DNA of 64,000 nucleotides, taken from positions 310,001 through 374,000 of the forward strand of contig NC_007973.1 of assembly GCF_000196015.1 (NCBI RefSeq). Direction: 5' to 3'. The stretch's first letter is position 1. Each line of letters opens with the position of its first letter. The translations under genes were made by a program, and so were the position numbers. Origin of the DNA: Cupriavidus metallidurans CH34 (lineage in GTDB: Bacteria > Pseudomonadota > Gammaproteobacteria > Burkholderiales > Burkholderiaceae). Of this stretch, positions 56,071 to 64,000 are shown piece after piece. The notes under the pieces are model-generated. The model saw only the letters and a list, made by a program, of their open reading frames with translations. It was not told where the DNA came from and did no database searches.

Positions 56071-57537
56071 CTATTTCAAACTCCCCACCGTTTCCGACTC
56101 TCCCCACCATCCACCGCCCAGCGCCTGCATCAGCGCGGCTGAATCCGCCAGCCGCGTGGCGCGGGCCTGCGCCAGATCCAGCGCCGCCTGTCGTGCCTGC
56201 CGCTCGGCGTCGAGCACCGCGAACTGGCTTACGCCACCAAGCCGATACTGCTCGTTGACAATCGCCAGTGTGTCGCGCGTCTGCTTTGCGTTGTCCGCGC
56301 GCGCCTGCAGCGTGCCGGCGTCCGCGTCCAGCGCGCGCAGGGTGTCGGCAACGTTCTGCAGCCCCTGGAGCACCGCCTGCCGATAGGCGCCCAACGATGC
56401 TTCGTAGGCAGCTTCCTTCGCACGTTTCTGCGCACGCAACTCGCCCCCGTGGAACACCGGCTGCACGACGCCGGCGGCCAGGCTCCACACATTGAAGCTG
56501 TTGAACAGGTCGCTCATGCGCATGGCCTGCGTGCCGCCGCTGGCGGTCAGCGTGATCTGCGGATAGAGATTGGCCGTGGCCACGCCGATATCTGCCGAGG
56601 CCTGATGGAGCAGTGCTTCCGCCGCCCGAATATCGGGGCGACGTCGCGCCAGTTCGGAGGGCAGGCTTACCGGCAGCGTCTCGGGCAACTGCATGTCTTC
56701 GAGCCGGAATTCTGGAAGCTGAGCGGCGGCGGGGGTCTGGCCGGTGTAGACGGCGAGCTGGTGACGTGTGGCATCGATCTGCTGTGACAGTCCCGGAATC
56801 AGCGCCTGTGTCTGCGCCAGTTCGGCCTGCTGGCGCTGCACGTCGACGCGCGCGACACCACCCTGACCGAGGCGCTGCTGCATGATGGCTAGCTGGCGTT
56901 TCTGCGCGTCGGCCAGGGCCACGGTATCGGCGAGTTGCGCGCGCAGCCCGGCCTCGCGAATCGCCGCCGTGGCGACGTTGGCCGCGAGCGAAAGTCGGGC
57001 CGCCTCGAACTCGTAGCGCTGGTAGTCGACCGCGGCCTGCAAGCCTTCCAGTTCTCGACGCTGACCACCGAACAGATCCAGCGCATAGGACACCTGCACA
57101 CTCGCGTTATAGAGCGTGAACGGCCCAGGGCTCGGGAACTGCGTGATGCCGACTGACTGCAGGTTGACCTGCTGCCGCGTTGCGTTGAAATTCGCGTCTA
57201 CCTGCGGGAAGCGCGTGGCGCCGGTACGGGCCGCGAGATTCTCCTGCGCCTCACGCAGCTTGGCTTGCGCTTGTGTCAGCGTCGGGCTGTTGGCCAGGGC
57301 CACGCGGATGGTTTCATCGAGCTGCGGATTGCGGAACAGCGTCCACCATTGCGCGGGGACGTCGCCTTCCACCAGCGATTGCGATGGGTAGTCCTTCGCG
57401 TCAAGGCGTTCAGGCTGCGGGCCGGATGTGTAGCGAGCGTCAGCCGGCGCATCGGGCGTGCGGAAATCCGGGCCGACCGCACAGCCGGCCAGCGACATCG
57501 CGGCGGCGCACATCAACAGCGTGGGGATCGCGCGCAT
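56071..57537 (-). CDS. Outer membrane efflux lipoprotein, NodT family
   Basis: 488-residue TolC-like outer-membrane factor. Lipoprotein signal with lipobox LAGC, then two outer-membrane-efflux-protein repeats with long helical hairpins (TLTQAQAKLREAQENLAART; DAQKRQLAIMQQRLGQGG). It forms the exit duct for the ABC efflux system encoded upstream. Last gene of the TetR-led operon. Confidence 0.9.
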   Translation of the reverse strand: MRAIPTLLMCAAAMSLAGCAVGPDFRTPDAPADARYTSGPQPERLDAKDYPSQSLVEGDVPAQWWTLFRNPQLDETIRVALANSPTLTQAQAKLREAQENLAARTGATRFPQVDANFNATRQQVNLQSVGITQFPSPGPFTLYNASVQVSYALDLFGGQRRELEGLQAAVDYQRYEFEAARLSLAANVATAAIREAGLRAQLADTVALADAQKRQLAIMQQRLGQGGVARVDVQRQQAELAQTQALIPGLSQQIDATRHQLAVYTGQTPAAAQLPEFRLEDMQLPETLPVSLPSELARRRPDIRAAEALLHQASADIGVATANLYPQITLTASGGTQAMRMSDLFNSFNVWSLAAGVVQPVFHGGELRAQKRAKEAAYEASLGAYRQAVLQGLQNVADTLRALDADAGTLQARADNAKQTRDTLAIVNEQYRLGGVSQFAVLDAERQARQAALDLAQARATRLADSAALMQALGGGWWGESETVGSLK

Positions 57538-57549
57538 GGCGGTCTCCTT

Positions 57550-58704
57550 TCAGTCGAGCGTGCGCTTGTAGAAGCGCACGGCAATGGTGAGGACGATCAC
57601 CGTGAACAGCGCCACGGGCCACACGTTCGGCCAGAGTTCGATCCAGCCGCTGCCCTTGAGCATGATGCTGCGGATCATCCGGTTGAAGTAGGTCATCGGC
57701 AGCACGTTGCCGATCCACTGCGCCCACGTTGGCATGCCCGCGAATGGGAACATGAAGCCGGACAGCAGGATATTGGGCAGGAAGTAGAAGAATGTGAGTT
57801 GCAGCGCCTGCAACTGGTTGGCCGCCAGCGAGGACAGCGTGATGCCCACGGTCAGGTTGGCCGCGATGAACAGCAATGCGGCCAGGTACACGGCCACGGG
57901 TGATCCGACGAACGGCACGCCGAACACGAAATGCGCCGCCAGCAGGATGATCGTCGCCTGAATCAGTCCGATGAAGATGTACGGGATGATCTTGCCCGAG
58001 ATCACCTCAAGCGGCTGCACCGGCGTGGCCAGCAGATTTTCCATCGTGCCGCGCTCGCGTTCGCGCGTCATGGCCAGGCCGGTCATCATGACCATCGTCA
58101 TCGTCAGGATCGTGCCCATCAGCCCCGGCACGATGTTGTACTGCGTGATGCCCTCCGGGTTGTAGAGCCGGTGCACGTTGACGTCGAAGGCGGGTTGCCC
58201 GCCGGCCAGTGGCGCCAGCGCGCCCTTCAGGTCGATCCGGGCAACGGTGGCCGGGAGTTGCGCCAGTGCGGCGATGGCCTGGCCCGTCGCGGAAGGATCG
58301 GTGGCATCGGCCTCGACCAGGATGGAAGGGCGATCGCCATGCAGCAGGCGTCGCGAGAAATCGGCCGGAATGCTGACCACGAACTGCACATCGCCGCGCA
58401 TCAGCGCCTCGCGACCGGAGGCCTCGTCCGGCATCGTGCGCACCACCTTGAAGTACGTGGTGTTGTCCAGCGCGGCAATGAAGGTGCGGGAGAAGTCGCT
58501 GTGCTCGGCCACGATGACCGCGGTGGGCATATGGCGTGGATCGCTGTTGATCGCAAAGCCGAACAGCAGTAGCTGGATGATCGGTATCCCAATCATCATC
58601 CCGAACGTGACGCGATCGCGTCGTAGTTGCAGGAATTCCTTCAGGACGATGCTCCACCAACGGTGCGCCGAGAAGCGGGAGATCTGACGGCGTACGGCTT
58701 TCAC
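57550..58704 (-). CDS. ABC-2 type efflux permease
   Basis: 384-residue permease of the YhhJ/YbhS type: an N-terminal helix, a large periplasmic domain (about 45-180) and five C-terminal helices including GLMGTILTMTMVMMTGLAMTRERERGTME. Only one permease is encoded, so a homodimer is expected. Start overlaps the ATPase stop (ATGA). Confidence 0.9.
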   Translation of the reverse strand: MKAVRRQISRFSAHRWWSIVLKEFLQLRRDRVTFGMMIGIPIIQLLLFGFAINSDPRHMPTAVIVAEHSDFSRTFIAALDNTTYFKVVRTMPDEASGREALMRGDVQFVVSIPADFSRRLLHGDRPSILVEADATDPSATGQAIAALAQLPATVARIDLKGALAPLAGGQPAFDVNVHRLYNPEGITQYNIVPGLMGTILTMTMVMMTGLAMTRERERGTMENLLATPVQPLEVISGKIIPYIFIGLIQATIILLAAHFVFGVPFVGSPVAVYLAALLFIAANLTVGITLSSLAANQLQALQLTFFYFLPNILLSGFMFPFAGMPTWAQWIGNVLPMTYFNRMIRSIMLKGSGWIELWPNVWPVALFTVIVLTIAVRFYKRTLD

Positions 58705-59687
58705 GCGTCCCCCTTCGGCCCGCTGGCCCTTTCTGCGCTCTCCTTGGTGGCTTCCTTGGCGGGAACGGCCATGTTGTCCTGTGCGTCACCCATCATGTGG
58801 ATGAAGACGTCCTCCAGGCTCGTCTCCACCGGCTCGATGCGGTGATCCCGGCCGGCGTACTGCCTGAGTGTCTGTTCGAGCGCGGTGCCGTCCTTGCCCG
58901 TGACATGCAGCGCCGTGCCGAACGCGACGGTCTGGTCCACGCCGGGCTTGCCTTGCAACTGGGTCGACAGTTCGGCCAGTTCGTCGCCCGATACGCTCCA
59001 CGTGGTCAGGTTCTGGCTGGCGACGACTTCAGCCGAAGTGCCTTGCGCCAGCAGTTTGCCGTAGGCGATATAGGCGAGCTTGTGGCAGCGCTCCGCTTCG
59101 TCCATGTAGTGCGTGCTGACCAGCACCGAGATGCCACGGGCGGCCAACTGGTGCAACTGCTCCCAGAAGTCGCGGCGGGCCTTGGGGTCCACGCCGGCCG
59201 TGGGTTCGTCGAGCAGCAGCAACTGCGGTTCGTGCAGCAGGCACGCGGCCAGCGCCAGGCGCTGCTTCCAACCGCCGGAAAGCGACCCGGCCAGTTGTTC
59301 GGCCCGCGACGCCAGCCCGAGGTCCTCGAGCGCGCGGTCCACGACCTCGCGCCGGTTCGGCATGGCATACACGCGTGCGACGAAGTCCAGGTTCTCGCGG
59401 ATCGACAGGTCTTCCCAGTAAGAGAAACGCTGCGTCATGTAGCCCACGTTGCGCTTGATCTCGGCGGACTCCTTGATGATGTCGAAGCCCAGGCAGGTGC
59501 CCGCGCCGGAGTCCGGTGTCAGCAGTCCGCACATCATGCGGATCGAGGTGGTCTTGCCGCTGCCGTTCGGGCCCAGGAAGCCGAAGATCTCGCCACGGGC
59601 CACTTGCATCGTCAGGTCGTTGACCACGTGCTTGTCGCCGAAGCGCTTGTTGAGGCCGTGCACGTCGATGGCCAGTTCGCCGTTCAT
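58701..59687 (-). CDS. ABC efflux ATP-binding protein
   Basis: 328-residue single-domain ABC ATPase: Walker A GPNGSGKTTSIRMM, signature LSGGWKQRLALAA, Walker B LLLLDEPTAGVDP, switch histidine in VSTHYMDEAERC. A C-terminal extension of about 90 residues follows the ABC domain. ATG 59687 overlaps the HlyD stop by 4 bases. Confidence 0.92.
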   Translation of the reverse strand: MNGELAIDVHGLNKRFGDKHVVNDLTMQVARGEIFGFLGPNGSGKTTSIRMMCGLLTPDSGAGTCLGFDIIKESAEIKRNVGYMTQRFSYWEDLSIRENLDFVARVYAMPNRREVVDRALEDLGLASRAEQLAGSLSGGWKQRLALAACLLHEPQLLLLDEPTAGVDPKARRDFWEQLHQLAARGISVLVSTHYMDEAERCHKLAYIAYGKLLAQGTSAEVVASQNLTTWSVSGDELAELSTQLQGKPGVDQTVAFGTALHVTGKDGTALEQTLRQYAGRDHRIEPVETSLEDVFIHMMGDAQDNMAVPAKEATKESAERASGPKGDA

Positions 59688-60646
59688 GATTGCGTGACCT
59701 CGACAGGCTGGCCAGGGCGCAGCTTCGGTGCTTCGGCGGGGTCCGGACGTGCCTCGATCAGGAACACGAGCTTGCGGCGTGTCTCGTTGCTGTAGATGAC
59801 CGGTGGCGTGAACTCGGCTTCGTTCGAGATATAGGTGATCTTTGCCGCCACCGGGGCCGCGCAACCGTCGCAGCGGATATGGACGGCCTGCCCGTTCTTG
59901 AGCGCGCCGACCACGGTCTCAGGTACGTAGAAGCGCACCTTGACGTTTGTGACGGGCAACATGCGGACCACGGTGCTGCCCGCGGGCACCCACTCGCCGG
60001 GGCGGAACGGCACGTCATAGACCAGGCCCGGCACCGTGGCATTGACGAACTTGCGCGAGAGCTTCCACTCGGCCTGCGTCAGCGCCGCACGCGCGGCATC
60101 CACCTGCGCGCTTTGCGCGGCAAGCTGGTCCTTGCGACCCGGCAGGCGTGCGACGTCGATATCGCGCTGCAACTCCCGCACGCGTGCCGCATCCGCATCC
60201 GCCGTGGCGCGGCTGTCGTCGAGCTGCTGCCTGGAGACGCCGCCGATCTCGAACTGGGCTTCGTCGCGCCGGCGTTGCGCCGCGCTGCGTTGGGCCTGCG
60301 CCTGCGCCTGCGACAGTTGCGCCTGGGTCACGGCCACTTCCACGGGGCGCTTGCCAATCTGGATATCGGCAAGCTGTGCCTCGGCCGCACGTAGCTGCTC
60401 GGCGGCTTGTTGCCGCGCGGCGCGTTCGTCGTCGGATTCCAGCACGAATAGGGGCGCACCATCGGCCACCTGCTGGCCACGGTCGACCGACAGCTTTTCC
60501 AGGCGGCCCGCGAATGGCGACGCCACAGAGACGAACTCGCCCTCCACGTAGCCTTGCCAACTGACGGGCTTGTCATTGCCGCACGCGGCCAGTGCCGCTG
60601 CCATGATCAGCAGGGACCACGCATGACGGGGGACGGGATAGGACAT
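59684..60646 (-). CDS. HlyD-family membrane fusion protein (YbhG-like)
   Basis: 320-residue periplasmic adaptor with lipoprotein-like signal (LLIMAAALAACGN), biotinyl-lipoyl half-motifs (GYVEGEFVSVASPFAGRL), a long alanine/glutamine-rich coiled coil (about 70-180) and a beta-barrel. It links the ABC pump to the outer-membrane factor. 17 bases after the TetR gene. Confidence 0.9.
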   Translation of the reverse strand: MSYPVPRHAWSLLIMAAALAACGNDKPVSWQGYVEGEFVSVASPFAGRLEKLSVDRGQQVADGAPLFVLESDDERAARQQAAEQLRAAEAQLADIQIGKRPVEVAVTQAQLSQAQAQAQRSAAQRRRDEAQFEIGGVSRQQLDDSRATADADAARVRELQRDIDVARLPGRKDQLAAQSAQVDAARAALTQAEWKLSRKFVNATVPGLVYDVPFRPGEWVPAGSTVVRMLPVTNVKVRFYVPETVVGALKNGQAVHIRCDGCAAPVAAKITYISNEAEFTPPVIYSNETRRKLVFLIEARPDPAEAPKLRPGQPVEVTQS

Positions 60647-60663
60647 ACGGGCTCCGGGTGGGC

Positions 60664-61356
60664 TTATTTGTCTTGGGACGGGGTGCCGGCGGACAGCCCG
60701 TGGGTGAGCAGGGTGGTGACGTGGCGCACGAGCGTTTCGGTATCGATATCGGCCGCGCCGGGGAGGCTGCGCCAGATGTGCGTGGTGGCGGGCGGCAGCA
60801 GCGCCAGCCCGATCAGCGACACCATGACAAGGGCCGGTTCGAGCCCCGGGGTCAGCTTGCCTTGCGCGTGTGCGGCTGCCAGTGGCCCCATGATCAGCGA
60901 GGCACGCCGCAGGGCCACGCGCTCGACCATCCGCTCGCGCAGATGGCCATCGGTACCGACGATCTCCCGGATCCACAGGCCCGGAAACCACGGCGTGGCG
61001 GACGCCGTGCGGATCAATTGGCCCGCCAGCGCCGGGATTACTGTCACGATGTCACCGGCGTGCCCGGCCAGGGTCTCGAACACCTGCTCGAACAGCGGCT
61101 CCAGCCGTTCGTCGAAGACGGCATCGAGCAGTAGCTCCCGATCGTGGAAGTAGTAGTGGACCAGTGCCGGCGTGACGCCAGCTTCGGCGGCGATCGCCTT
61201 GGTGGAGGTGGCGGCCACGCCGTGGCGCGCGAACAGGGTGACGGCGGCGTCGATCAGGCGGTTACGCTGATCGGCATCATTGGCGTTGGCCGTGGGGCGT
61301 CCCGGCCGGCGCTGTCGCGGTGCCGGGGACGGATCGGACGAGGACTTGGCTGGCAT
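60664..61356 (-). CDS. TetR-family repressor (CecR-like)
   Basis: 230-residue TetR regulator: HTH VAATSTKAIAAEAGVTPALV, then YYFHDRELLLDAV. It heads the operon TetR-HlyD-ATPase-permease-OMF, the layout of E. coli cecR-ybhGFSR. Its proline/arginine-rich 25-residue N-terminus is typical of Burkholderiaceae members. Likely binds the palindrome at 61396-61409. Confidence 0.88.
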   Translation of the reverse strand: MPAKSSSDPSPAPRQRRPGRPTANANDADQRNRLIDAAVTLFARHGVAATSTKAIAAEAGVTPALVHYYFHDRELLLDAVFDERLEPLFEQVFETLAGHAGDIVTVIPALAGQLIRTASATPWFPGLWIREIVGTDGHLRERMVERVALRRASLIMGPLAAAHAQGKLTPGLEPALVMVSLIGLALLPPATTHIWRSLPGAADIDTETLVRHVTTLLTHGLSAGTPSQDK

Positions 61357-61395
61357 CAGTCAACTCCAGACGGTATCGAGTAGATATTAATTTTC

Positions 61396-61409
61396 GAATT
61401 AATTAATTC
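61396..61409. promoter_or_regulatory. AT-rich palindrome, candidate TetR operator
   Basis: Perfect 14-bp palindrome GAATTAATTAATTC in an AT-rich island (61383-61410) within otherwise GC-rich DNA, 40 bases before the TetR start and 149 before the porin. A typical position for an autoregulatory operator. Confidence 0.6.
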
Positions 61410-61557
61410 AAGATCGGTTACAAAGTTGAGTGAGAGCGCAGCGCGTTGGATATGCTGCATTGCAACAATTCACGGTAGACATGTCATGGGGCTTTGGCTA
61501 AGCTGCCCGCCAATCCATTGGATGCCTGCATGCGCGCATCCACTGCCCCCAATTCCT

Positions 61558-62964
61558 ATGTCGCGTTCTTGTCCGCCAGCCGCTCCGCAGCGGTTGCGCC
61601 CGAGCTTTGCCCGCCGCTTTGCCGTCCCGTTTGCCGCCTTGCTGGTGGCGGGCGGGCTTGCTTTGCCGTGGGCGGCGCAAGCGCAGGAAGCCACCGGGCC
61701 AGGGCAGGAAGCCGTGTCCGATGTGGAAAGCCCGTTCGCCATCCATGGGCAGACCACGTATATCTGGCAGCGCAAGCCGTCTTTCGGCGCGGGGTACTCC
61801 GGCGAGAACAGCCTGACGCCCGATCGTGCCAAGAGCTATTCGTTCACGGCCACGCTCGACCTGGGATTGCGGCTCTGGCAGGGCGCCGAGTTCCATTTCA
61901 ATCCGGAGGTGGCCCAGGGCGTGCCGTTCTCCGAACTGCATGGCGTGGGTGGCCCTTCCAATGGCGAACTGGCCAAGACGGCCAGCACCAATCCGAAGTT
62001 CTACCGCGCACGGGCCTTCATTCGTCAGACGTGGGGGCTGGGAGGCGGCGAGGAAAAGCTCGAGGCCGATTTCAACCAGTTCGCCCGCACCGTCGACAAG
62101 CAACGCGTGGTGCTGACCGCCGGCAACTTTAGCGTGCTCGATGTCTTCGATCAGAACCCCTACGGGTCCGATCCACGCACGCAGTTCATGAACTGGTCGT
62201 TCCTGACGCACGGTTCGTTCGACTACGCGGCGGATGCGCGAGGCTACAACTGGGGGGCTTCGGTCGAGTACATCGGCGATGGCTGGTCGGCGCGTTTCGG
62301 CCGTTTCCTGCAGCCGCTCGAATCAAATGGCCAGGAGCTCGACACGCGCATGTTCGAGCACTACGGCGACGTGCTGGAACTCGAAAAGCGCTACCAGATC
62401 GGTGGCCGCCCTGGCCAGGCCCGGCTGCTGCTGTGGCGTAACAAGGCGAAGATGGGGGCGTTCAACGACGCCATCGCTTTCGGACTGGCCAACAACGTGA
62501 CGCCGGACGTGGCCGACGTGCGCCGCGAACACGCGAAGGTGGGCGTGGGGCTTGCGTTCCTGCAGGAGGTCAACGATTCACTGGGCCTGTTCCTGCGGGC
62601 CAACTGGTCCGACGACAAGACCGAAACCTACGCGTTCACGGAAATCGGCCGGCAGGTGGCGTGGGGCGGCACGCTCAAGGGAACGGCGTGGGGTCGTCCC
62701 AAAGACGAGGTGGGGCTGGGGATGGCGATCAACATGCTTGGGTCCAACCATCGCAACTATCTGGCGGCGGGTGGTCTGGGCGCGTTCCTGGGGGATGGGG
62801 CGCTCAACTACGGCCCCGAGCAGGTATTCGAGATCTACTACAGCTTCGCGGTCTGGAAGACGCTGAGCCTGAGCCCGGACTTCCAGTACATGCGGAACCC
62901 GGGCTACAACCGGGATCGCGGGCCCGCCAAGTTCATCGGCATCCGGGCCCACGCGGAGTTTTGA
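61558..62964 (+). CDS. Carbohydrate-selective porin, OprB family
   Basis: 468-residue outer-membrane beta-barrel. Signal peptide ends near PWAAQAQ, and the barrel closes with the terminal phenylalanine of IRAHAEF. Internal strands HGQTTYIWQRKPSFGAGY and NWSFLTHGSFDYAADARGY fit OprB-type porins. ATG 61558 is preferred because it places the signal peptide about 24 residues in; longer frames give implausible leaders. Divergent from the TetR efflux operon. Confidence 0.85.
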   Translation: MSRSCPPAAPQRLRPSFARRFAVPFAALLVAGGLALPWAAQAQEATGPGQEAVSDVESPFAIHGQTTYIWQRKPSFGAGYSGENSLTPDRAKSYSFTATLDLGLRLWQGAEFHFNPEVAQGVPFSELHGVGGPSNGELAKTASTNPKFYRARAFIRQTWGLGGGEEKLEADFNQFARTVDKQRVVLTAGNFSVLDVFDQNPYGSDPRTQFMNWSFLTHGSFDYAADARGYNWGASVEYIGDGWSARFGRFLQPLESNGQELDTRMFEHYGDVLELEKRYQIGGRPGQARLLLWRNKAKMGAFNDAIAFGLANNVTPDVADVRREHAKVGVGLAFLQEVNDSLGLFLRANWSDDKTETYAFTEIGRQVAWGGTLKGTAWGRPKDEVGLGMAINMLGSNHRNYLAAGGLGAFLGDGALNYGPEQVFEIYYSFAVWKTLSLSPDFQYMRNPGYNRDRGPAKFIGIRAHAEF

Positions 62965-62976
62965 GTCAGTGCGGTC

Positions 62977-63810
62977 CTACTGCCGCGCATTGCGCCGGTT
63001 GTCCGGCCACGGCGTGTTGTAGTTGGTGCGGAACGGATTGATGTCCAGCCCGCCGCGGCGCGTGTAGCGTGCGTAGACCGCGAGCTTCACCGGCTTGCAC
63101 ATGCGCATGACGTCCGTGAAGATCCGCTCGACGCACTGCTCGTGGAACTCGTTATGGTTCCGGAACGAGATCAGGTACTTGAGCAGACCTTCCTGATCGA
63201 TCGGCGCGCCCACGTAGCGGATCTGCACGCTACCCCAGTCTGGCTGGCCCGTGACCAGGCAGTTCGACTTGAGCAGGTGCGACACCAGCGTTTCCTCCAC
63301 CGGCGACTCTTCCTGTTCGGCCGACAGCAGCGTCGGATCGGGTTCGTAGATATCGGTCTCGATGTCGAGCCGGTCCAGCAGCAGCCCGTCCAGTTCGCCC
63401 ATCTTCTGCGTGCCAAGGTCGGCCTCGGTCACCAGCCGGACCTGCACCGTGCCGCCCGTGGCCTCGGAGAGGTCGTGATGCAGCAACTGCTGCAGCGCCT
63501 CGGGCGAAGCGATCTTGGTCTGGTTGAACGAGTTCAGGTACAGCTTGAACGACTTCGACTCGACGATGTTCGGCGTATCGGCAGGAATGATGAACGTGGC
63601 CAGCGCCACCTGCGGCTTGCCCTTCAGGTTCAGCCACGATACCTCGTAGGCATTCCAGATATCCACGCCGAAGAAGGGCAGCGCGCGCCCTTCCGGCAGG
63701 CCGATCTCCGCGCGTTTCGGCTGGCGCGGGATCGGGAACAGCAATGATGCGTCGTATTCGGTCTTGTACGCCGAGGGCTTGCCCAGCGGCGAGTGCTCAG
63801 GAAGCGTCAT
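62977..63810 (-). CDS. queF: NADPH-dependent 7-cyano-7-deazaguanine reductase
   Basis: 277-residue two-domain (E. coli-type) QueF that reduces preQ0 to preQ1 in queuosine synthesis. The thioimide cysteine is in [20 protein letters not shown] and the QueF motif [15 protein letters not shown] is intact. It starts 11 bases after the ilvA stop, so the two share a transcript. Confidence 0.95.
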   Translation of the reverse strand: MTLPEHSPLGKPSAYKTEYDASLLFPIPRQPKRAEIGLPEGRALPFFGVDIWNAYEVSWLNLKGKPQVALATFIIPADTPNIVESKSFKLYLNSFNQTKIASPEALQQLLHHDLSEATGGTVQVRLVTEADLGTQKMGELDGLLLDRLDIETDIYEPDPTLLSAEQEESPVEETLVSHLLKSNCLVTGQPDWGSVQIRYVGAPIDQEGLLKYLISFRNHNEFHEQCVERIFTDVMRMCKPVKLAVYARYTRRGGLDINPFRTNYNTPWPDNRRNARQ

Positions 63811-63821
63811 GATCGGGGGCG

Positions 63822-64000
63822 TCAGGAAAGGAACAGCTTGTAGACGGGGTTGTCGGTCTCATCCCAGTGTACGTAACCGAGCGTCGAAAGGAAGCTGCGG
63901 AACGCGCGCTTCTCGTTCTTCGGCACCTGGATGCCGACCAGGATGTTCGACGTATCCGCGCCCTGGTTCCGGTAGTGGAACAGGCTGATGTTCCAGTTCG
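63822..64000 (-). CDS. ilvA: Biosynthetic threonine deaminase, 3' end (partial)
   Basis: The minus strand from the window edge reads [20 protein letters not shown], then [30 protein letters not shown] and FLS before TGA (63822-63824). This is the last regulatory ACT-like segment of IlvA, which converts threonine to 2-oxobutanoate for isoleucine. The rest lies outside the window. Confidence 0.9.
   Translation of the reverse strand, partial: NWNISLFHYRNQGADTSNILVGIQVPKNEKRAFRSFLSTLGYVHWDETDNPVYKLFLS

Overview
The window is a high-GC betaproteobacterial chromosome segment, most probably Cupriavidus and close to C. metallidurans. The evidence is the gene order kdsD-lptC-lptA-lptB-rpoN-hpf-ptsN-hprK-rapZ, the block apt / Na-Pi symporter / uvrA / MFS / ssb, and above all an arsenic cluster in the order arsM-R-I-C2-B-C1-H-P, the arrangement known from C. 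metallidurans CH34. This assignment comes from gene content and order; no database search was run.

Layout. 1-24 kb is conserved core. It holds DNA repair genes (mutM 3' end, mutY, uvrA), a dynamin-like GTPase, the LPS transport/Kdo cluster leading into the sigma-54/nitrogen-PTS cluster (rpoN, hpf, ptsN, hprK, rapZ), a KefB-type antiporter, a DJ-1 protein, apt, a Na/phosphate symporter, an MFS pump and ssb.

24.5-36.1 kb is a genomic island inserted between ssb and the arsenic cluster and bounded by near-identical terminator-containing repeats. Its mobility module is a four-gene operon of three large tyrosine recombinases and a small HTH/coiled-coil protein, which fits the GInt class (ginA-ginB-ginC-ginD). 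ginB is split by a 3,517-bp transposon (27454-30970) with a DDE transposase, an ExeA/TniB-like ATPase and two accessory genes. Removing the transposon and one copy of a 4-bp target duplication restores the ginB frame exactly. Cargo is slight: an HNH-like protein at the left and a putative lipoprotein at the right. A decayed second copy of the HNH-like gene lies just outside the right repeat.

36.2-42.1 kb is the arsenic operon: ArsR, ArsI lyase, two unrelated arsenate reductases, Acr3, ArsH and an MFS pump, with a methyltransferase in front. The arsR promoter lies in a 40-bp palindrome and its spacing implies a leaderless arsR mRNA.

42.3-56 kb is metabolic: an MltF-like lytic transglycosylase; two overlapping IclR regulators divergent from a metallo-hydrolase / flavin monooxygenase / DUF2783 / MFS cluster; then an RpiR-type regulator flanked by a periplasmic binding protein and an aminotransferase / beta-keto-acid-cleavage / aminotransferase operon. 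Three matching operator-like dyads tie the last group into one candidate regulon.

56-64 kb holds a TetR-HlyD-ABC-ABC-outer-membrane-factor efflux operon, an OprB-type porin, queF and the 3' end of ilvA. No tRNA, rRNA or CRISPR array was seen.
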